A stretch of 64,000 nucleotides of DNA from Tepidimonas ignava (GCF_004342625.1 NZ_SMAH01000008.1:62001-126000), one strand, 5' to 3'. Positions 15,769-27,400 are shown, counted from the stretch's first letter. The notes: generated from the letters alone by a model not told the origin. Numbers and translations are program-made.

Positions 15769-18255
15769 ATGGGCTTGATGGAAAAAATCGTACCGCCTGC
15801 GCTGTCGCGGCGACGCTTTTTGCAGGCCACGGCCGCCAGTGGTGCCGCGGCGTCCCTGGTCGGCGGCCAGACGCTGCAACCCACCCAGGCGCAACCCGCC
15901 GCGGCCGCCCAGGGCAGCCAGACGACGATCACCAAGAACATCTGCCACCAGTGCCCGGCGCGCTGCGGCATCGACGTCTACACCACCGATGGCCGCGTGC
16001 ATGCCATTTACGGCAACACCGACCACCCCATCGCCAACGGCAAGCTGTGCCCCAAAGGCCCCTTGGGCACCTACATCCTGTACGACCCAGACCGCTTCAA
16101 GGGCCCCATGAAGCGCACCAACCCCAAAAAAGGGCGCAACGAAGACCCGAAATTCGTGCCCATCAGTTGGGATGAAGCGCTGCAAACGGTGGCCGACCGC
16201 CTCAACGCCTTGCGCGACAAGGGCGAAAGCCACCGCTTCGCCCTGGTGTATGGCCGCGGTTGGGGCGCCAGCTGCGCCGGCCTGCAAGGCACGTTCGGCA
16301 AGCTGTACGGCAGCCCCAACGTCGGTATTGGCCACAGCTCGATGTGCTCCGACGGCAGCATCAAAAGCAAACAGGCCACCGACGGCAACGGCAGCTACAA
16401 CGCGCACGACTACCGCAACTGCAACTACCTGTTGCTGTTCGGCTGCGGCTTCCTGGAGGCGTTCCGGCCGTACAACAACGTGATGCAAATGTGGGGCTAC
16501 ATGCGCACCAAGAGCCCCAAGACGCGCGTGACCGCCGTGGACGTGCACATGAACACCACGCTGGCGGCCAGCGACCGGGCGCTGCTGATCAAGCCCGGCA
16601 CCGACGGCGCGCTGGCGCTGGCCATCGCCCACTACATCCTGGTCAACGGGCTGTGGGATAAAAAATTCGTCGGCGACTTCAAAGACGGCGTCAACCGGTT
16701 CAAGCCCGGCCAAACCGTCCAAGCCGACACCTTTGACGAGAAATGGGTCAAAGGGCTGGTCGATTGGTGGAATATCGAACTCAAAGACCGCACGCCGAAG
16801 TGGGCCGCAGAGGTCACCACCATCTTGGAGCGCGACATCGTCGCCACCGCACACGAATTCGGCACGACCCGCCCCGCGATGGCGATTTTCGAGCGCGGCG
16901 CGCACGCCCACAGCAACGGCATCCTCAACGGCATGGCCATCCACTCGCTCAACGCGTTGGTGGGCTCGCTGTTCGCCAAGGGCGGCATGATGTACCAAAT
17001 GGGTGTGCCCTACGGTCCGCTGCCGGTCAACGAAGAGGACTACATGGACGATTACGCCAAAAACGGTCCATGGAAAAAGTACCCCCGCATCGACCTCAAG
17101 GGCCACGAGGACGGCTACCTGCTCGCCAACAACATGCTGCAGGAGGTCGGCCCCAACTCGCTCAAGGGCAAGCCGTACAAGCTCGACACCATCATGTTCT
17201 ACCAGAACAACGCGGTGTGGACGGCGCCCAACGGCCAGCAGTGGGAGGAAGCCCTCAAGGAGCTGTTCGTCATCGACACCAGCCCGTTCCCCGGCGAAAC
17301 CGCGATGATGGCGGACCTGATTTTGCCGGACCACACCTACCTGGAGCGGTTGCAGGACGCGCCGACCTACCCGTTCGAGGGCTGGCCGATGACGCAGCTG
17401 CGCGTGCCGGCGATCAAGCCGCTGTACGACACCAAGTACTACGGCGACGTGCTGATCGAAATCGGCAAACGCATCAAAGGCCCCATGGGCGAGTACTACA
17501 AAGCCCTCAAAGACACGGAAAACGTGTTGCGCCACCTGGCCAAGGGCTTCGAAGCCAACCCCGGCGACAACGGCGTCAAGGACTTCGAGAGCTGGAAAGA
17601 AAAAGGCGTCTGGTACAAAAAGCCCTACCTGTGGCAACAACGCGATGGTGAGTTCTACGAGTGGGACGGCAAGGATTACACCAAGAAAATGACCCCAGAA
17701 GAGGTCAAGGCCAAGCTGCTCAAAACCCCATCCGGCAAATTCGAATTCCGCTCCGGCTGGCTCGAAACCAACGCCGACTGGATCGCCGCCAAGACGGGCC
17801 GTGACAAAGCCAAGCTGATGTTCCCGCATTGGGAAGAGCCCAAGCACCCTGGTGGCGGCGACCTGTACATGGTCACGCCCAAGGTGGCGCTGCACGCCGA
17901 AGGCCGCGGCGGCAACATCCCGGTGGCGATTTCGCTGCTGCAACCGGTCATGGGCGGGCGCGATCAGGTGTACATCGAAATCCACCCTGAAACGGCGCGC
18001 AAGCGCGGCATTCGCGACGGCGACCTGTGCCGCATCAAGTCGGAAGTGGGTTCCATCACCGGCCGGGTGCGTTACTTCGAGGGTGTGCGCCCCGACACCT
18101 TGGTGTTCCCGATGGAGCACGGCCACTGGGCGATGGGACGTTGGGCCAAGGGGCGCGCCCCCGGTCACTCCGGCGAGGTGACGGTCAACCAGAGCGACCG
18201 GATCTCAGGCCAGTGCAATTACTACTCGACCAAGGTCACGATCGAAAAGGTCTGA
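15769..18255 (+). CDS. arxA: ArxA, molybdopterin arsenite oxidase catalytic subunit
   Basis: The product has 828 residues and is a DMSO-reductase-family enzyme close to ArrA/ArxA. A Tat signal (SRRRFL, 13-18) directs folded export. The 4Fe-4S motif is C59-x2-C62-x3-C66-x27-C94. GRGWG lies at 162-166, a motif I recall as separating ArxA from arsenate reductase ArrA. Cys193 in HSSMCSDG is the likely molybdenum ligand. Later segments bind the two molybdopterin guanine dinucleotides. ATG 15769 has GAGGAG about 8 bases upstream. The enzyme should oxidise arsenite to arsenate in the periplasm, passing electrons through ArxB to ArxC. Identity rests on the motifs plus the complete arx gene order. Confidence 0.88.
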   Translation: MGLMEKIVPPALSRRRFLQATAASGAAASLVGGQTLQPTQAQPAAAAQGSQTTITKNICHQCPARCGIDVYTTDGRVHAIYGNTDHPIANGKLCPKGPLGTYILYDPDRFKGPMKRTNPKKGRNEDPKFVPISWDEALQTVADRLNALRDKGESHRFALVYGRGWGASCAGLQGTFGKLYGSPNVGIGHSSMCSDGSIKSKQATDGNGSYNAHDYRNCNYLLLFGCGFLEAFRPYNNVMQMWGYMRTKSPKTRVTAVDVHMNTTLAASDRALLIKPGTDGALALAIAHYILVNGLWDKKFVGDFKDGVNRFKPGQTVQADTFDEKWVKGLVDWWNIELKDRTPKWAAEVTTILERDIVATAHEFGTTRPAMAIFERGAHAHSNGILNGMAIHSLNALVGSLFAKGGMMYQMGVPYGPLPVNEEDYMDDYAKNGPWKKYPRIDLKGHEDGYLLANNMLQEVGPNSLKGKPYKLDTIMFYQNNAVWTAPNGQQWEEALKELFVIDTSPFPGETAMMADLILPDHTYLERLQDAPTYPFEGWPMTQLRVPAIKPLYDTKYYGDVLIEIGKRIKGPMGEYYKALKDTENVLRHLAKGFEANPGDNGVKDFESWKEKGVWYKKPYLWQQRDGEFYEWDGKDYTKKMTPEEVKAKLLKTPSGKFEFRSGWLETNADWIAAKTGRDKAKLMFPHWEEPKHPGGGDLYMVTPKVALHAEGRGGNIPVAISLLQPVMGGRDQVYIEIHPETARKRGIRDGDLCRIKSEVGSITGRVRYFEGVRPDTLVFPMEHGHWAMGRWAKGRAPGHSGEVTVNQSDRISGQCNYYSTKVTIEKV

Positions 18256-18285
18256 TGACCACGACAGACGAACAAGGAGACGAAC

Positions 18286-19044
18286 ATGGCGAAATGGGGC
18301 ATGGTCATCGACCTGGACAAGTGCACCGGCTGCCAAGCCTGCACCACCGCCTGCGCGATGGAGAACAACCGGCTGCCCGGCGAAAACTGGCAAGACGTGC
18401 TGTTCTACCATGAGGGCACGTACCCGAACGTCAAAATCCAGTGGTTCCCGCGCCCGTGCATGCACTGTGAGAACCCGTCGTGCGTGAGCGTGTGCCCGAC
18501 CGGGGCCACCTACAAGATGAAGGACGGCGGCTACGTGCTGATCGACTGGAACAAATGCATCGGCTGCAAAGCCTGCATGGTGGCGTGCCCGTACGGGGTG
18601 CGCTTCTACACCGACGAAAAGGCCGTCGTGCAGCCCGATGTGCGCAGCGTCTTCCCGGGCAAAAACGGTCGCCAGTGGGATCCCCCCTACAAAGGCCCTT
18701 ATGACGATCCCACCCACGGTGTCGGCATCCAACCGCATGGCGTGGTGTCCAAGTGCACTTTCTGCTACCACAAAACCAGCACCGCGCCCAAAGGCGTGGC
18801 GGATCTCGACGAGGACGATCCCGCCACCAAGGAGCACACCCCCGCGTGCGTGCGGGTGTGCCCGCCCAAGGCGCGTTACTTCGGTGACCTGGATAACCCC
18901 AACAGCAAGGTCAACAAACTGATCGCCGACAAGCGTGGTGTGCGGCTGCTGGACCACACGGGCAACAAGCCGCAGGTGTACTACCTGTCGGGTGGCGCAG
19001 GCGCGGCCGTGCCCAGCACCCGTGCCGATGAACGCAAGGCCTGA
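18286..19044 (+). CDS. arxB: ArxB, four-cluster iron-sulfur subunit
   Basis: The product has 252 residues and is a DmsB/PsrB-type electron-transfer subunit. Four cysteine groups bind 4Fe-4S clusters: CTGCQACTTAC, CMHCENPSCVSVCP, CIGCKACMVACP, and CTFC with CVRVCP. It has no signal peptide and is expected to be exported attached to ArxA. It follows arxA by 30 bases with AAGGAGA upstream, and links the molybdenum subunit to the membrane protein ArxC. Confidence 0.9.
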   Translation: MAKWGMVIDLDKCTGCQACTTACAMENNRLPGENWQDVLFYHEGTYPNVKIQWFPRPCMHCENPSCVSVCPTGATYKMKDGGYVLIDWNKCIGCKACMVACPYGVRFYTDEKAVVQPDVRSVFPGKNGRQWDPPYKGPYDDPTHGVGIQPHGVVSKCTFCYHKTSTAPKGVADLDEDDPATKEHTPACVRVCPPKARYFGDLDNPNSKVNKLIADKRGVRLLDHTGNKPQVYYLSGGAGAAVPSTRADERKA

Positions 19045-19065
19045 TATCGACAAGGAGACGACAAC

Positions 19066-20223
19066 ATGACCACCTTGGCCTCATCACGTCCCGCCGCACC
19101 CGCTGGCAGCCCGATGGGCATCGTGCTCATCGTCGCGCTGGTCGGTTTGGTGGCCAGCGCTGCTTACGTCATCGGCCAACTGATGGCCCATGGGCACACC
19201 GCCTACAACGGCGACAGCCGCGGCATCTTCTGGGGGTTGCCGATCGTCACGTACGACTTCTTCCTGCTGTCGTCCACCGGGCTGGCCATGCTGGCGTCGG
19301 TGTGGACGGTGTTCCGGGTCGAAGCCTACCGGCCTATCGCGCGCCGTGCGCTGTGGCTGGCGGTGGCGGCTCTTGTGGGTGGCGTGGCCGCGCTGTTCCT
19401 TGAGCTCGGCTACCCGCTGCGCGCCATGTTCATGATCCCCTTCTCCGGCGCCACCAGCGCGCCGCTGTTTTGGAAGGTCTGGGGCGTGATCGTTTACTCG
19501 CTGGCGCTGCTGTGGCTCATCGTCGGCTGGCTGCTGCCCGGGCGCGACGAACCGCCGCGCGCCGCGGCCGTGCTGGCGTTGGTGGCGGCGGTGTACATCA
19601 CGTTCGTGGCCGGCGGCGTGTACGGTTGGATGTCGATGCGTCCGTTCTGGTACGGCGGCGAGATGTCGCTGGCGTTCTTGGTGGAGTCGCTGCTGGGTGC
19701 GGTCACGTTCGTCATCATCTTCACCCACCTGGCCCATGGCTTCAACGCCGACCGCCTGGACGAGCCGACGCGCACGCTGTTTGCCGGGCGCCTGGGCGGC
19801 TTGTTCGCGATCCTCATGATCGCGCACGCGTTTTTCGTGGTTTCGCGCCTGATCGCTGGGCTGTACGCCAACGCCGATGGCATGCAGGTGTGGCACCACC
19901 TCTGGAGCCGCCCGATGTTCCAGGTCGAACTGTGGGTCGGGCTGGGCCTGCCGATCGTGCTGACCGCAGTGCCCTCGCTGCGCCGCAACCTGCAGCTCCA
20001 ATTGCTGGCCGCCGTCGTGGCCGTGGTGGCGCTGTTCGTCGCGCGCTACGACTTCGTCATCGGCGGGCAGTTGGTGCCCTTGTTCAAAGGCAGTTGGGTG
20101 CACGGCCTGCTCGAGTACCACCCCTCGGCGGCGGAGTGGGCGGTGCTGGCGCTGTCCATCTTCCTGTCCAACACCATCAACGCCCTGGGCGAAAAACGCC
20201 TGGCTTTGGATGAACGCGCATGA
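19066..20223 (+). CDS. arxC: ArxC, NrfD/PsrC-type membrane anchor and quinone-reacting subunit
   Basis: The product has 385 residues with about ten hydrophobic helices, as in NrfD/PsrC proteins (for example GIFWGLPIVTYDFFLLSSTG near residue 50 and the last helix around EWAVLALSIFLSNTINALGEK). It anchors the ArxAB heterodimer on the periplasmic face and exchanges electrons with the quinone pool. AAGGAGA precedes the ATG. The last codons overlap the arxD start by ATGA, so translation is coupled. Confidence 0.9.
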   Translation: MTTLASSRPAAPAGSPMGIVLIVALVGLVASAAYVIGQLMAHGHTAYNGDSRGIFWGLPIVTYDFFLLSSTGLAMLASVWTVFRVEAYRPIARRALWLAVAALVGGVAALFLELGYPLRAMFMIPFSGATSAPLFWKVWGVIVYSLALLWLIVGWLLPGRDEPPRAAAVLALVAAVYITFVAGGVYGWMSMRPFWYGGEMSLAFLVESLLGAVTFVIIFTHLAHGFNADRLDEPTRTLFAGRLGGLFAILMIAHAFFVVSRLIAGLYANADGMQVWHHLWSRPMFQVELWVGLGLPIVLTAVPSLRRNLQLQLLAAVVAVVALFVARYDFVIGGQLVPLFKGSWVHGLLEYHPSAAEWAVLALSIFLSNTINALGEKRLALDERA

Positions 20224-20888
20224 GCGATCCCTTGTCCTGTGCGGCCACCGGTGATGCTCCCCAACCCATCACCGACCGCCTTGCCCGAGCCGACGCGTAC
20301 TGGCTGCTGGCTCGGGCCTTTTTGCCTCCTCCACGCGGATGGTTGTTGTCCCAGTGGAGCGAGCCGCTGCTGAGCGACTTGGCCGATCTGGCCCCCACCC
20401 TGGGCCTGGACCTGACCCGGCTGCACACGGCCGTGGCCACCGTGCAAGCCCAGCGGGCGGCCCTGGAAAGCGCGGGCGGGCCGATGGCCGACTGGTTGGT
20501 GGCGTATTCGGCCATCTTCCTAACCCCCCCTGTGGATGCCCCTCTCAACACGGGGCTGCTTTTGGAGGGCTCGCTGGCCGGCACCGTGGCGCAACAGGCG
20601 GCCCAGTGCTACCGCGAGGGGGGCTTTGCACCTGCCGAAAACTTCCGGGACCTGCCGGACCACGTGGCCATGCAATTGGAGTTCGTGGCCCATTTGCTCG
20701 AACGCGCCGAGCAAGGTGACGAAGCGGCCGAGGCGCTGGCGGAGGATTTTGTGCGCCATTTCGTGGCGGCTTGGGCCCCGTTGCTGGAACAAGCGTGCCA
20801 GCGCGCCACGGCGCGGGAACCCGGCGCCCTCGTGTGGGCGGCGCTGGCGCAGGTGATTCAACAGCTGCTGCCCGCGCCCACGGTCTGA
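20220..20888 (+). CDS. arxD: ArxD, TorD-family molybdoenzyme chaperone
   Basis: The product has 222 residues, all-helical in appearance, and matches the TorD/DmsD family. Features include RADAYWLLARAFLPPP near the start, the LLEGSLAGT region and PENFRDLPDHVAMQLEFVAH, a version of the family's conserved DH-exposing motif. Such cytoplasmic chaperones hold the Tat-exported molybdenum subunit until cofactor insertion. It overlaps arxC and is followed after 9 bases by a cytochrome c gene. Confidence 0.88.
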   Translation: MSDPLSCAATGDAPQPITDRLARADAYWLLARAFLPPPRGWLLSQWSEPLLSDLADLAPTLGLDLTRLHTAVATVQAQRAALESAGGPMADWLVAYSAIFLTPPVDAPLNTGLLLEGSLAGTVAQQAAQCYREGGFAPAENFRDLPDHVAMQLEFVAHLLERAEQGDEAAEALAEDFVRHFVAAWAPLLEQACQRATAREPGALVWAALAQVIQQLLPAPTV

Positions 20889-20897
20889 CCGGCTTCG

Positions 20898-21413
20898 ATG
20901 GTGTTGCGGTCGCACTGCGTTGCGCGTTGGGCGATCGGGGGCCTGTTGGTGGCGCTGGCCTGGAGCGGTGCTGTTCATGCCGAGCTTGCGGGCGACGACT
21001 ACCAAACCCGGGCGGCGCCGCTGACCGACGCCGAGCGTCAGCAGCGCGAACGCCAGTTGCGCGCCGAGCAAGAGCGGCAAGCCGCCGCCGAGCGTGCGGC
21101 GGCCGAGCGCCGCCGCAGGCTCCAAGAGGCCCTGGCCGCCTGGAAAGCCGCACGTCCCCCAGGCGCCCAGCTTGTGGAGCAGCGCTGCACCCGCTGCCAC
21201 ACGGCGGACGTGATCCAGCCCGCCAGTCGCGGCACGGTGGGCTGGCTGTGGACGGTGGCTCGCATGCGTTTGCACGGCGCCGACATCGACGTCGCGCAGG
21301 CGTTGACCGTGGCTCGCTACCTGGCTGAACGCGGCGCGGCGAACCGGCCCGCCCTCGACGCACCGCCGGACGAAGCCACGCTGCTGTCGATGCGGCGGCC
21401 GCCACCCCAGTGA
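20898..21413 (+). CDS. Small monohaem cytochrome c at the end of the arx operon
   Basis: The product has 171 residues. A Sec signal ends near VHAEL. A charged, probably coiled segment of Arg, Glu and Ala follows (about 40-85). The haem site is CTRCH at about 98-102; a methionine in VARMRLHGAD may be the second haem ligand. A disordered Pro-rich tail ends the protein. It starts 9 bases after arxD on the same strand, so it is probably co-transcribed. A periplasmic electron carrier working with ArxABC is the likely role; I do not know it as a standard arx gene. Confidence 0.75.
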   Translation: MVLRSHCVARWAIGGLLVALAWSGAVHAELAGDDYQTRAAPLTDAERQQRERQLRAEQERQAAAERAAAERRRRLQEALAAWKAARPPGAQLVEQRCTRCHTADVIQPASRGTVGWLWTVARMRLHGADIDVAQALTVARYLAERGAANRPALDAPPDEATLLSMRRPPPQ

Positions 21414-21551
21414 CGCCGACGACCGTGTCCGCCCCGTGCGTGCGCACGACGTCGCGGTACCCCCTTGGCGGAGCCGTCGACCCGCAGCATGATGCCCGCA
21501 GCCGGTTCCGCTTGAACTATGATGGCGGCACCAGCGTCCACGGAGCACGCG

Positions 21552-22328
21552 ATGTTCGGCCGCCGCCGCCCCGTTCACATCGGGCTGTCCGCCCGGATTT
21601 TCCACCCGGAGTCGGGTGGCAGCGGTCTGCGCAGCAAAACGTTGCAGGTGCTGGAGCAATCGGTGGCGCAATGGGCGGCGTCGCGTGACACGCTGGTGCT
21701 GATGATCCCTTCGGTGCTGCAAGACGGTGCCTTGCGGCGCAGCAGCATCCGGGTGCGCGACTACGCGCAGTACCTGGACGGTCTGATTTTGCAGGGTGGC
21801 GCCGACGTCAGCCCGCGCGCTTACGGTGAGGAGCCCCTCAAGCCCGAGTGGACGGGCGACCCCGTGCGTGACGCCTACGAGCTGGAACTGGTGCACGAAT
21901 TCCTCGAGGCGGGCAAACCCATTTTGGGCATTTGCCGCGGCATGCAGCTCATCAACGTCGCGTTTGGAGGCAGCCTGTACCAGGACATCGGGACCATGGT
22001 CGACGGCGCCATCGAGCACGAGAGCCCGAGCTACGACCGCCATCGGCACGAGGTGGTGCTCAACCCCGACGGCTGGCTGCAACGCTGGAACGGCGCTCTG
22101 CCAGGACGGCTGGTGGCCTCGGTGCACCACCAGGCGGTCAAGCGGCTGGGACGCGATCTGGTGGTCGAAGCCACGGCGCCCGACGGCGTCATCGAGGCGA
22201 TCCGTCTGCAGGGGCGCCCGTGGGTGATGGGGGTTCAGTGGCACCCCGAGTTCCACCCGCTCGACGACCCCGCGATGCTGGACCCGACGCCGATGCTGGA
22301 GGCGTTTTTGGAGGCCGCGCGCCGCTGA
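21552..22328 (+). CDS. Class-I glutamine amidotransferase-like hydrolase (peptidase C26, PuuD type)
   Basis: The product has 258 residues. The nucleophile elbow is GICRGMQLINVAFGG. The distal catalytic pair lies in MGVQWHPEFH. Family members cleave gamma-glutamyl bonds, for example gamma-glutamyl-GABA in putrescine breakdown. No other Puu gene is nearby, so the substrate is open. ATG 21552 is chosen because GGAG lies 6 bases upstream. It ends 22 bases before the convergent glmM stop. Confidence 0.82.
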   Translation: MFGRRRPVHIGLSARIFHPESGGSGLRSKTLQVLEQSVAQWAASRDTLVLMIPSVLQDGALRRSSIRVRDYAQYLDGLILQGGADVSPRAYGEEPLKPEWTGDPVRDAYELELVHEFLEAGKPILGICRGMQLINVAFGGSLYQDIGTMVDGAIEHESPSYDRHRHEVVLNPDGWLQRWNGALPGRLVASVHHQAVKRLGRDLVVEATAPDGVIEAIRLQGRPWVMGVQWHPEFHPLDDPAMLDPTPMLEAFLEAARR

Positions 22329-22350
22329 CCTTTCGCGCTGCGCGCCGGCC

Positions 22351-23694
22351 TCAGGCGGGCACGGTCGGCGCAGCCGCCTGCGCCAGCGCATCGGCCCAGC
22401 GCTGCGCCTGCGCGGCGTCGCGTGCCTCGACCATCACGCGCAGCACCGGTTCGGTGCCGCTGGCGCGGATCAACACCCTGCCCTGTCCCTGCAGCGCCGC
22501 TTCGGCGTCGGCCTGGACTTGCGCCAACGCGGGCAGCGTGCGCCAATCGCACCCCGGCTGGATGCGCACGTTGCGCAGCACCTGGGGGTACAGCGCCAGG
22601 CCCTGCAGCAGATCGGCCAACGGGCGCTGGCGGCGCACGCACGCCTGCAGCACCTGCAGCGCCGCGACGATGCCGTCCCCGGTGGTGTGCTTGTCGAGGA
22701 TGATCAGATGGCCCGACCCCTCACCCCCCAGACGCCAGCCGCGCCGGTGCAGCTCTTCCAGCACGTAGCGGTCGCCCACCTTGGCGCGCGCCAGCGCCAC
22801 GCCGCGCCCGGCCAGCGCCTGCTCCACGGCCATGTTGGTCATCAACGTGCCCACGACGCCGGGCACCCCCTCGCCACGCGCCAGGCGGTCTTCGGCCAGC
22901 AGGTACAGCAATTCGTCACCGTTGAACAGCCGCCCATGGGCATCGACCATCTGCAACCGGTCGGCGTCCCCGTCCAGCGCCAGCCCCAGGTCGGCCCCGT
23001 GGGCGCGCACCGCGTCGACCAGGGTTTGCGGATGCGTGGCGCCCACGCCGTCGTTGATGTTGCGCCCGTTGGGGCTGCAGCCGATCGCCACGACGTCGGC
23101 GCCGAGCTCGTGGAACACCGCGGGTGCAATGTGGTAGGCGGCCCCGTGCGCCGCATCGACGACGATTTTGAGCCCGCGCAGCGACAGCTCCGACGCAAAG
23201 GTGCTTTTGCAAAACTCGATGTAGCGCCCCGCCGCATCGTCCAGCCGGCGCGCCCGGCCCAACGCGCTGGAATCGGCCCACGCCGGGGGCTGTGCCAGCG
23301 CGGCTTCGACCGCCAGCTCCCACTCGTCCGGCAGCTTGGTGCCCTGGGCGCTGAAAAACTTGATGCCGTTGTCGGGGTAGGGGTTATGGCTGGCGCTGAT
23401 GACCACACCCAGCGTGGCGCGCTGCGCGCGCGTCAGGTACGCCACGGCGGGCGTGGGCACCGGCCCCAGCAGCACCACGTCCACCCCGGCCGAGTTGAAG
23501 CCAGACTCCAGCGCCGACTCCAACATGTAGCCCGAGATACGGGTGTCTTTGCCGATCAGCACCGTCGGATGGGGCTCGCTGCGCTTGAGCACCTGCCCCA
23601 CCGCGTGCGCCAGACGCAACACGAAGTCGGGCGTGATGGGCGGTTGCCCCACCGTGCCGCGAATGCCGTCGGTGCCAAAGTATTGGCGTGTCAT
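22351..23694 (-). CDS. glmM: Phosphoglucosamine mutase
   Basis: The product has 447 residues, typical for GlmM. The phosphorylated catalytic serine is Ser102 in [10 protein letters not shown]. The metal site is in [13 protein letters not shown], the sugar-binding loop GGEGSGH, and the C-terminal phosphate loop [15 protein letters not shown]. It converts glucosamine 6-phosphate to glucosamine 1-phosphate for UDP-GlcNAc and the cell wall. The ATG overlaps the folP stop (ATGA). The order ftsH-folP-glmM is common in proteobacteria. Confidence 0.97.
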   Translation of the reverse strand: MTRQYFGTDGIRGTVGQPPITPDFVLRLAHAVGQVLKRSEPHPTVLIGKDTRISGYMLESALESGFNSAGVDVVLLGPVPTPAVAYLTRAQRATLGVVISASHNPYPDNGIKFFSAQGTKLPDEWELAVEAALAQPPAWADSSALGRARRLDDAAGRYIEFCKSTFASELSLRGLKIVVDAAHGAAYHIAPAVFHELGADVVAIGCSPNGRNINDGVGATHPQTLVDAVRAHGADLGLALDGDADRLQMVDAHGRLFNGDELLYLLAEDRLARGEGVPGVVGTLMTNMAVEQALAGRGVALARAKVGDRYVLEELHRRGWRLGGEGSGHLIILDKHTTGDGIVAALQVLQACVRRQRPLADLLQGLALYPQVLRNVRIQPGCDWRTLPALAQVQADAEAALQGQGRVLIRASGTEPVLRVMVEARDAAQAQRWADALAQAAAPTVPA

Positions 23695-24557
23695 GCTGCC
23701 TCCCTTGCGTTCAAAGCCTGCCACACCCGCAGCGCCTGCACGGTGGGGGCCACGTCGTGCACCCGCACGATGCGCGCCCCCCGCTGCACCGCCAGCAACG
23801 CCGCGGCCACGCTGGCGCCCACACGGCGCGCGGCCACGTCCTCGCCCGTGATGCGCCCCAGCGTGGACTTGCGCGACCAACCCGCCAGCAGCGGATAGCC
23901 CAGCGTCAGCAGCTCCGGCTGGCGCGCCAGCAGGTCCAGGTTTTGCTCCACCGTTTTGCCAAACCCAATGCCGTAGTCCAGCACCACGCGCTCGCGGGCC
24001 ACGCCCCGGTCCCGCACGGCCTGCGCACGCGCGGCCAAAAAGTCACGCACCTGCGACACGGCGTCGCCTTGCATCGGCTGCACCTGCATATCCTGGGGCT
24101 GGCGGTGCATGTGCATCAGCACCACGCCGCAGCGGGGGTGCTGGGCCACCACGTCGAGCGCACCGGTGCGCCCGTCCGCGCTGGCGCGCCGCAGGGCCCA
24201 CACGTCGTTGATGATGTCCGCCCCCAGCTCCAGGCACGCGGCCATGACCTCGGGCTTGTAGGTGTCCACGCTGATGGGCACGCCCCAGCGCACCGCTTCG
24301 CGCACCACCGGCACAACGCGCGCCAGCTCCTCCTCCAACGGCACCGGCGGCGCGCCCGGGCGGGTGGATTCCCCGCCGATGTCGAGCATGTCGGCCCCTT
24401 CGCGCAGCAGGGTTTCGGCGTGGCGCAACCCGCTGGCGGCATCGGCATGCGCGCCGCCGTCGGAAAACGAGTCGGGCGTGACGTTGACGATGCCCATCAC
24501 CTGCGGGCGGCTGAGGTCGATGACAAAACGGCTGGTCTGCCAAGGCGCGGCGGTCAT
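23691..24557 (-). CDS. folP: Dihydropteroate synthase
   Basis: The product has 288 residues. The pterin and phosphate loops are intact: [26 protein letters not shown], and the late SRKS. It condenses 4-aminobenzoate with dihydropterin diphosphate in folate synthesis and is the sulfonamide target. It is translationally coupled to glmM. A strong terminator for ftsH sits just upstream (24571-24600), so folP-glmM may have its own promoter or rely on read-through. Confidence 0.97.
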   Translation of the reverse strand: MTAAPWQTSRFVIDLSRPQVMGIVNVTPDSFSDGGAHADAASGLRHAETLLREGADMLDIGGESTRPGAPPVPLEEELARVVPVVREAVRWGVPISVDTYKPEVMAACLELGADIINDVWALRRASADGRTGALDVVAQHPRCGVVLMHMHRQPQDMQVQPMQGDAVSQVRDFLAARAQAVRDRGVARERVVLDYGIGFGKTVEQNLDLLARQPELLTLGYPLLAGWSRKSTLGRITGEDVAARRVGASVAAALLAVQRGARIVRVHDVAPTVQALRVWQALNAREAA

Positions 24558-24570
24558 GGGCGGTATTGTG

Positions 24571-24600
24571 AAAGAAAAACCGGGCCTTTCGGGCCCGGTT
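24571..24600 (-). terminator. Rho-independent terminator after ftsH
   Basis: The 9-bp stem AACCGGGCC (24578-24586) pairs with GGCCCGGTT (24592-24600) around a 5-base loop. Reading leftward it is followed by TTTCTTTC. It lies between the ftsH stop and the folP start, where it would reduce read-through into folP-glmM. Confidence 0.85.
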
Positions 24601-24626
24601 GGGTTGGTGGCACACCCTCGGCCGCG

Positions 24627-26555
<1,929 letters not shown>

Positions 26556-26713
26556 CGAAAACTCCTGCCTACCAACCGTTGACGCGACGCCCGCTGCCGC
26601 GGGCACCCACCCTTGACGGGCCATGTGCGGCCATTGTAGGCGTTATCAAGCCCGCATGGCGACCGTTGGGCGGCCAACCCTGGCTATCACGCGGATAGCC
26701 TCGCCGTTGGCCG

Positions 26714-27400
26714 TCACCCGATCAGACCGCGCGCCACCAAAAAGGTTTCGGCCGATTGCGGCCGCGACGCCTTGGGCTTGTGCGCCTTGACGGTGCGAAA
26801 GTGCTGGCGCAGCCGACGCACCGCGCCGTCGTAGGCGCCACCATGGAACACCTTGACCACCAGCGCGCCCTCGGGCTTGAGGTGCTGCACCGCAAAGTCC
26901 ACCGCCAGCTCGATCAGGTGCTCGATGCGCGCCGCGTCCACCTCCTCGATGCCGCTGAGGTTGGGCGCCATGTCGGACACCACCAGATCGACCGCGCGTT
27001 GCGGGACCTTGCCGCCCAACGCTTGTTGCAGGGTCGCTTGCAGCGCCTGCAGCGTGGCCTCGTCACGAAAATCGCCCTGCAGGATGTGCACGCCGTCGAT
27101 CGGCTCCACGGGCAGCAGGTCCACCCCCACCACCACGCCGCGCAGCCGCACGTGGCCCGCGGCGTCGGTGACCGTGCCCAGGCGACGCCGCAGGTACTGG
27201 CACCACGCACCCGGGGCGCACCCCAAGTCCACGATGCACTGCCCGGGGCGCACCAGGTGGTACGTCTCGTCGAGCTCCTGCAATTTGTAAGCGGCGCGCG
27301 CGCGGTAGCCGTCTTGCTGCGCACGGCGCACCCAGGGGTCGGTGACATGCTGGTTGAACCAGGCCTTGTCCACCTTTTTGCTTTGGGTCCGAACTTTCAT
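26714..27400 (-). CDS. rlmE: RlmE (FtsJ/RrmJ), 23S rRNA U2552 2'-O-methyltransferase
   Basis: The product has 228 residues. Motif I for S-adenosylmethionine is VDLGCAPGAWCQYL. The catalytic K-D-K-E set is recognisable: a lysine in ARAAYKLQE, an aspartate in VVSDMAPN, a lysine in GALVVKVFHG and a glutamate near the end in SAETFLVARG. It modifies the A-loop of the large ribosomal subunit. Divergent from yhbY with a 49-base spacer, and upstream of ftsH, it keeps the yhbY/rlmE/ftsH order seen in many proteobacteria. Confidence 0.96.
   Translation of the reverse strand: MKVRTQSKKVDKAWFNQHVTDPWVRRAQQDGYRARAAYKLQELDETYHLVRPGQCIVDLGCAPGAWCQYLRRRLGTVTDAAGHVRLRGVVVGVDLLPVEPIDGVHILQGDFRDEATLQALQATLQQALGGKVPQRAVDLVVSDMAPNLSGIEEVDAARIEHLIELAVDFAVQHLKPEGALVVKVFHGGAYDGAVRRLRQHFRTVKAHKPKASRPQSAETFLVARGLIG

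Noticed and set aside
15094-18168. Very long open frame on the minus strand opposite arxA
   Set aside because: It is antisense to a gene with clear cofactor motifs. Its product is rich in Arg, His, Val and Gln without any domain, as expected for the shadow frame of GC-rich coding DNA.
15769-18255. ArrA arsenate reductase, polysulfide or tetrathionate reductase as the identity of the molybdoenzyme
   Set aside because: GRGWG, the arxB2 gene, the PhnD-like sensor with a sigma-54 regulator and the gene order all favour Arx. A tree is still needed to be certain.
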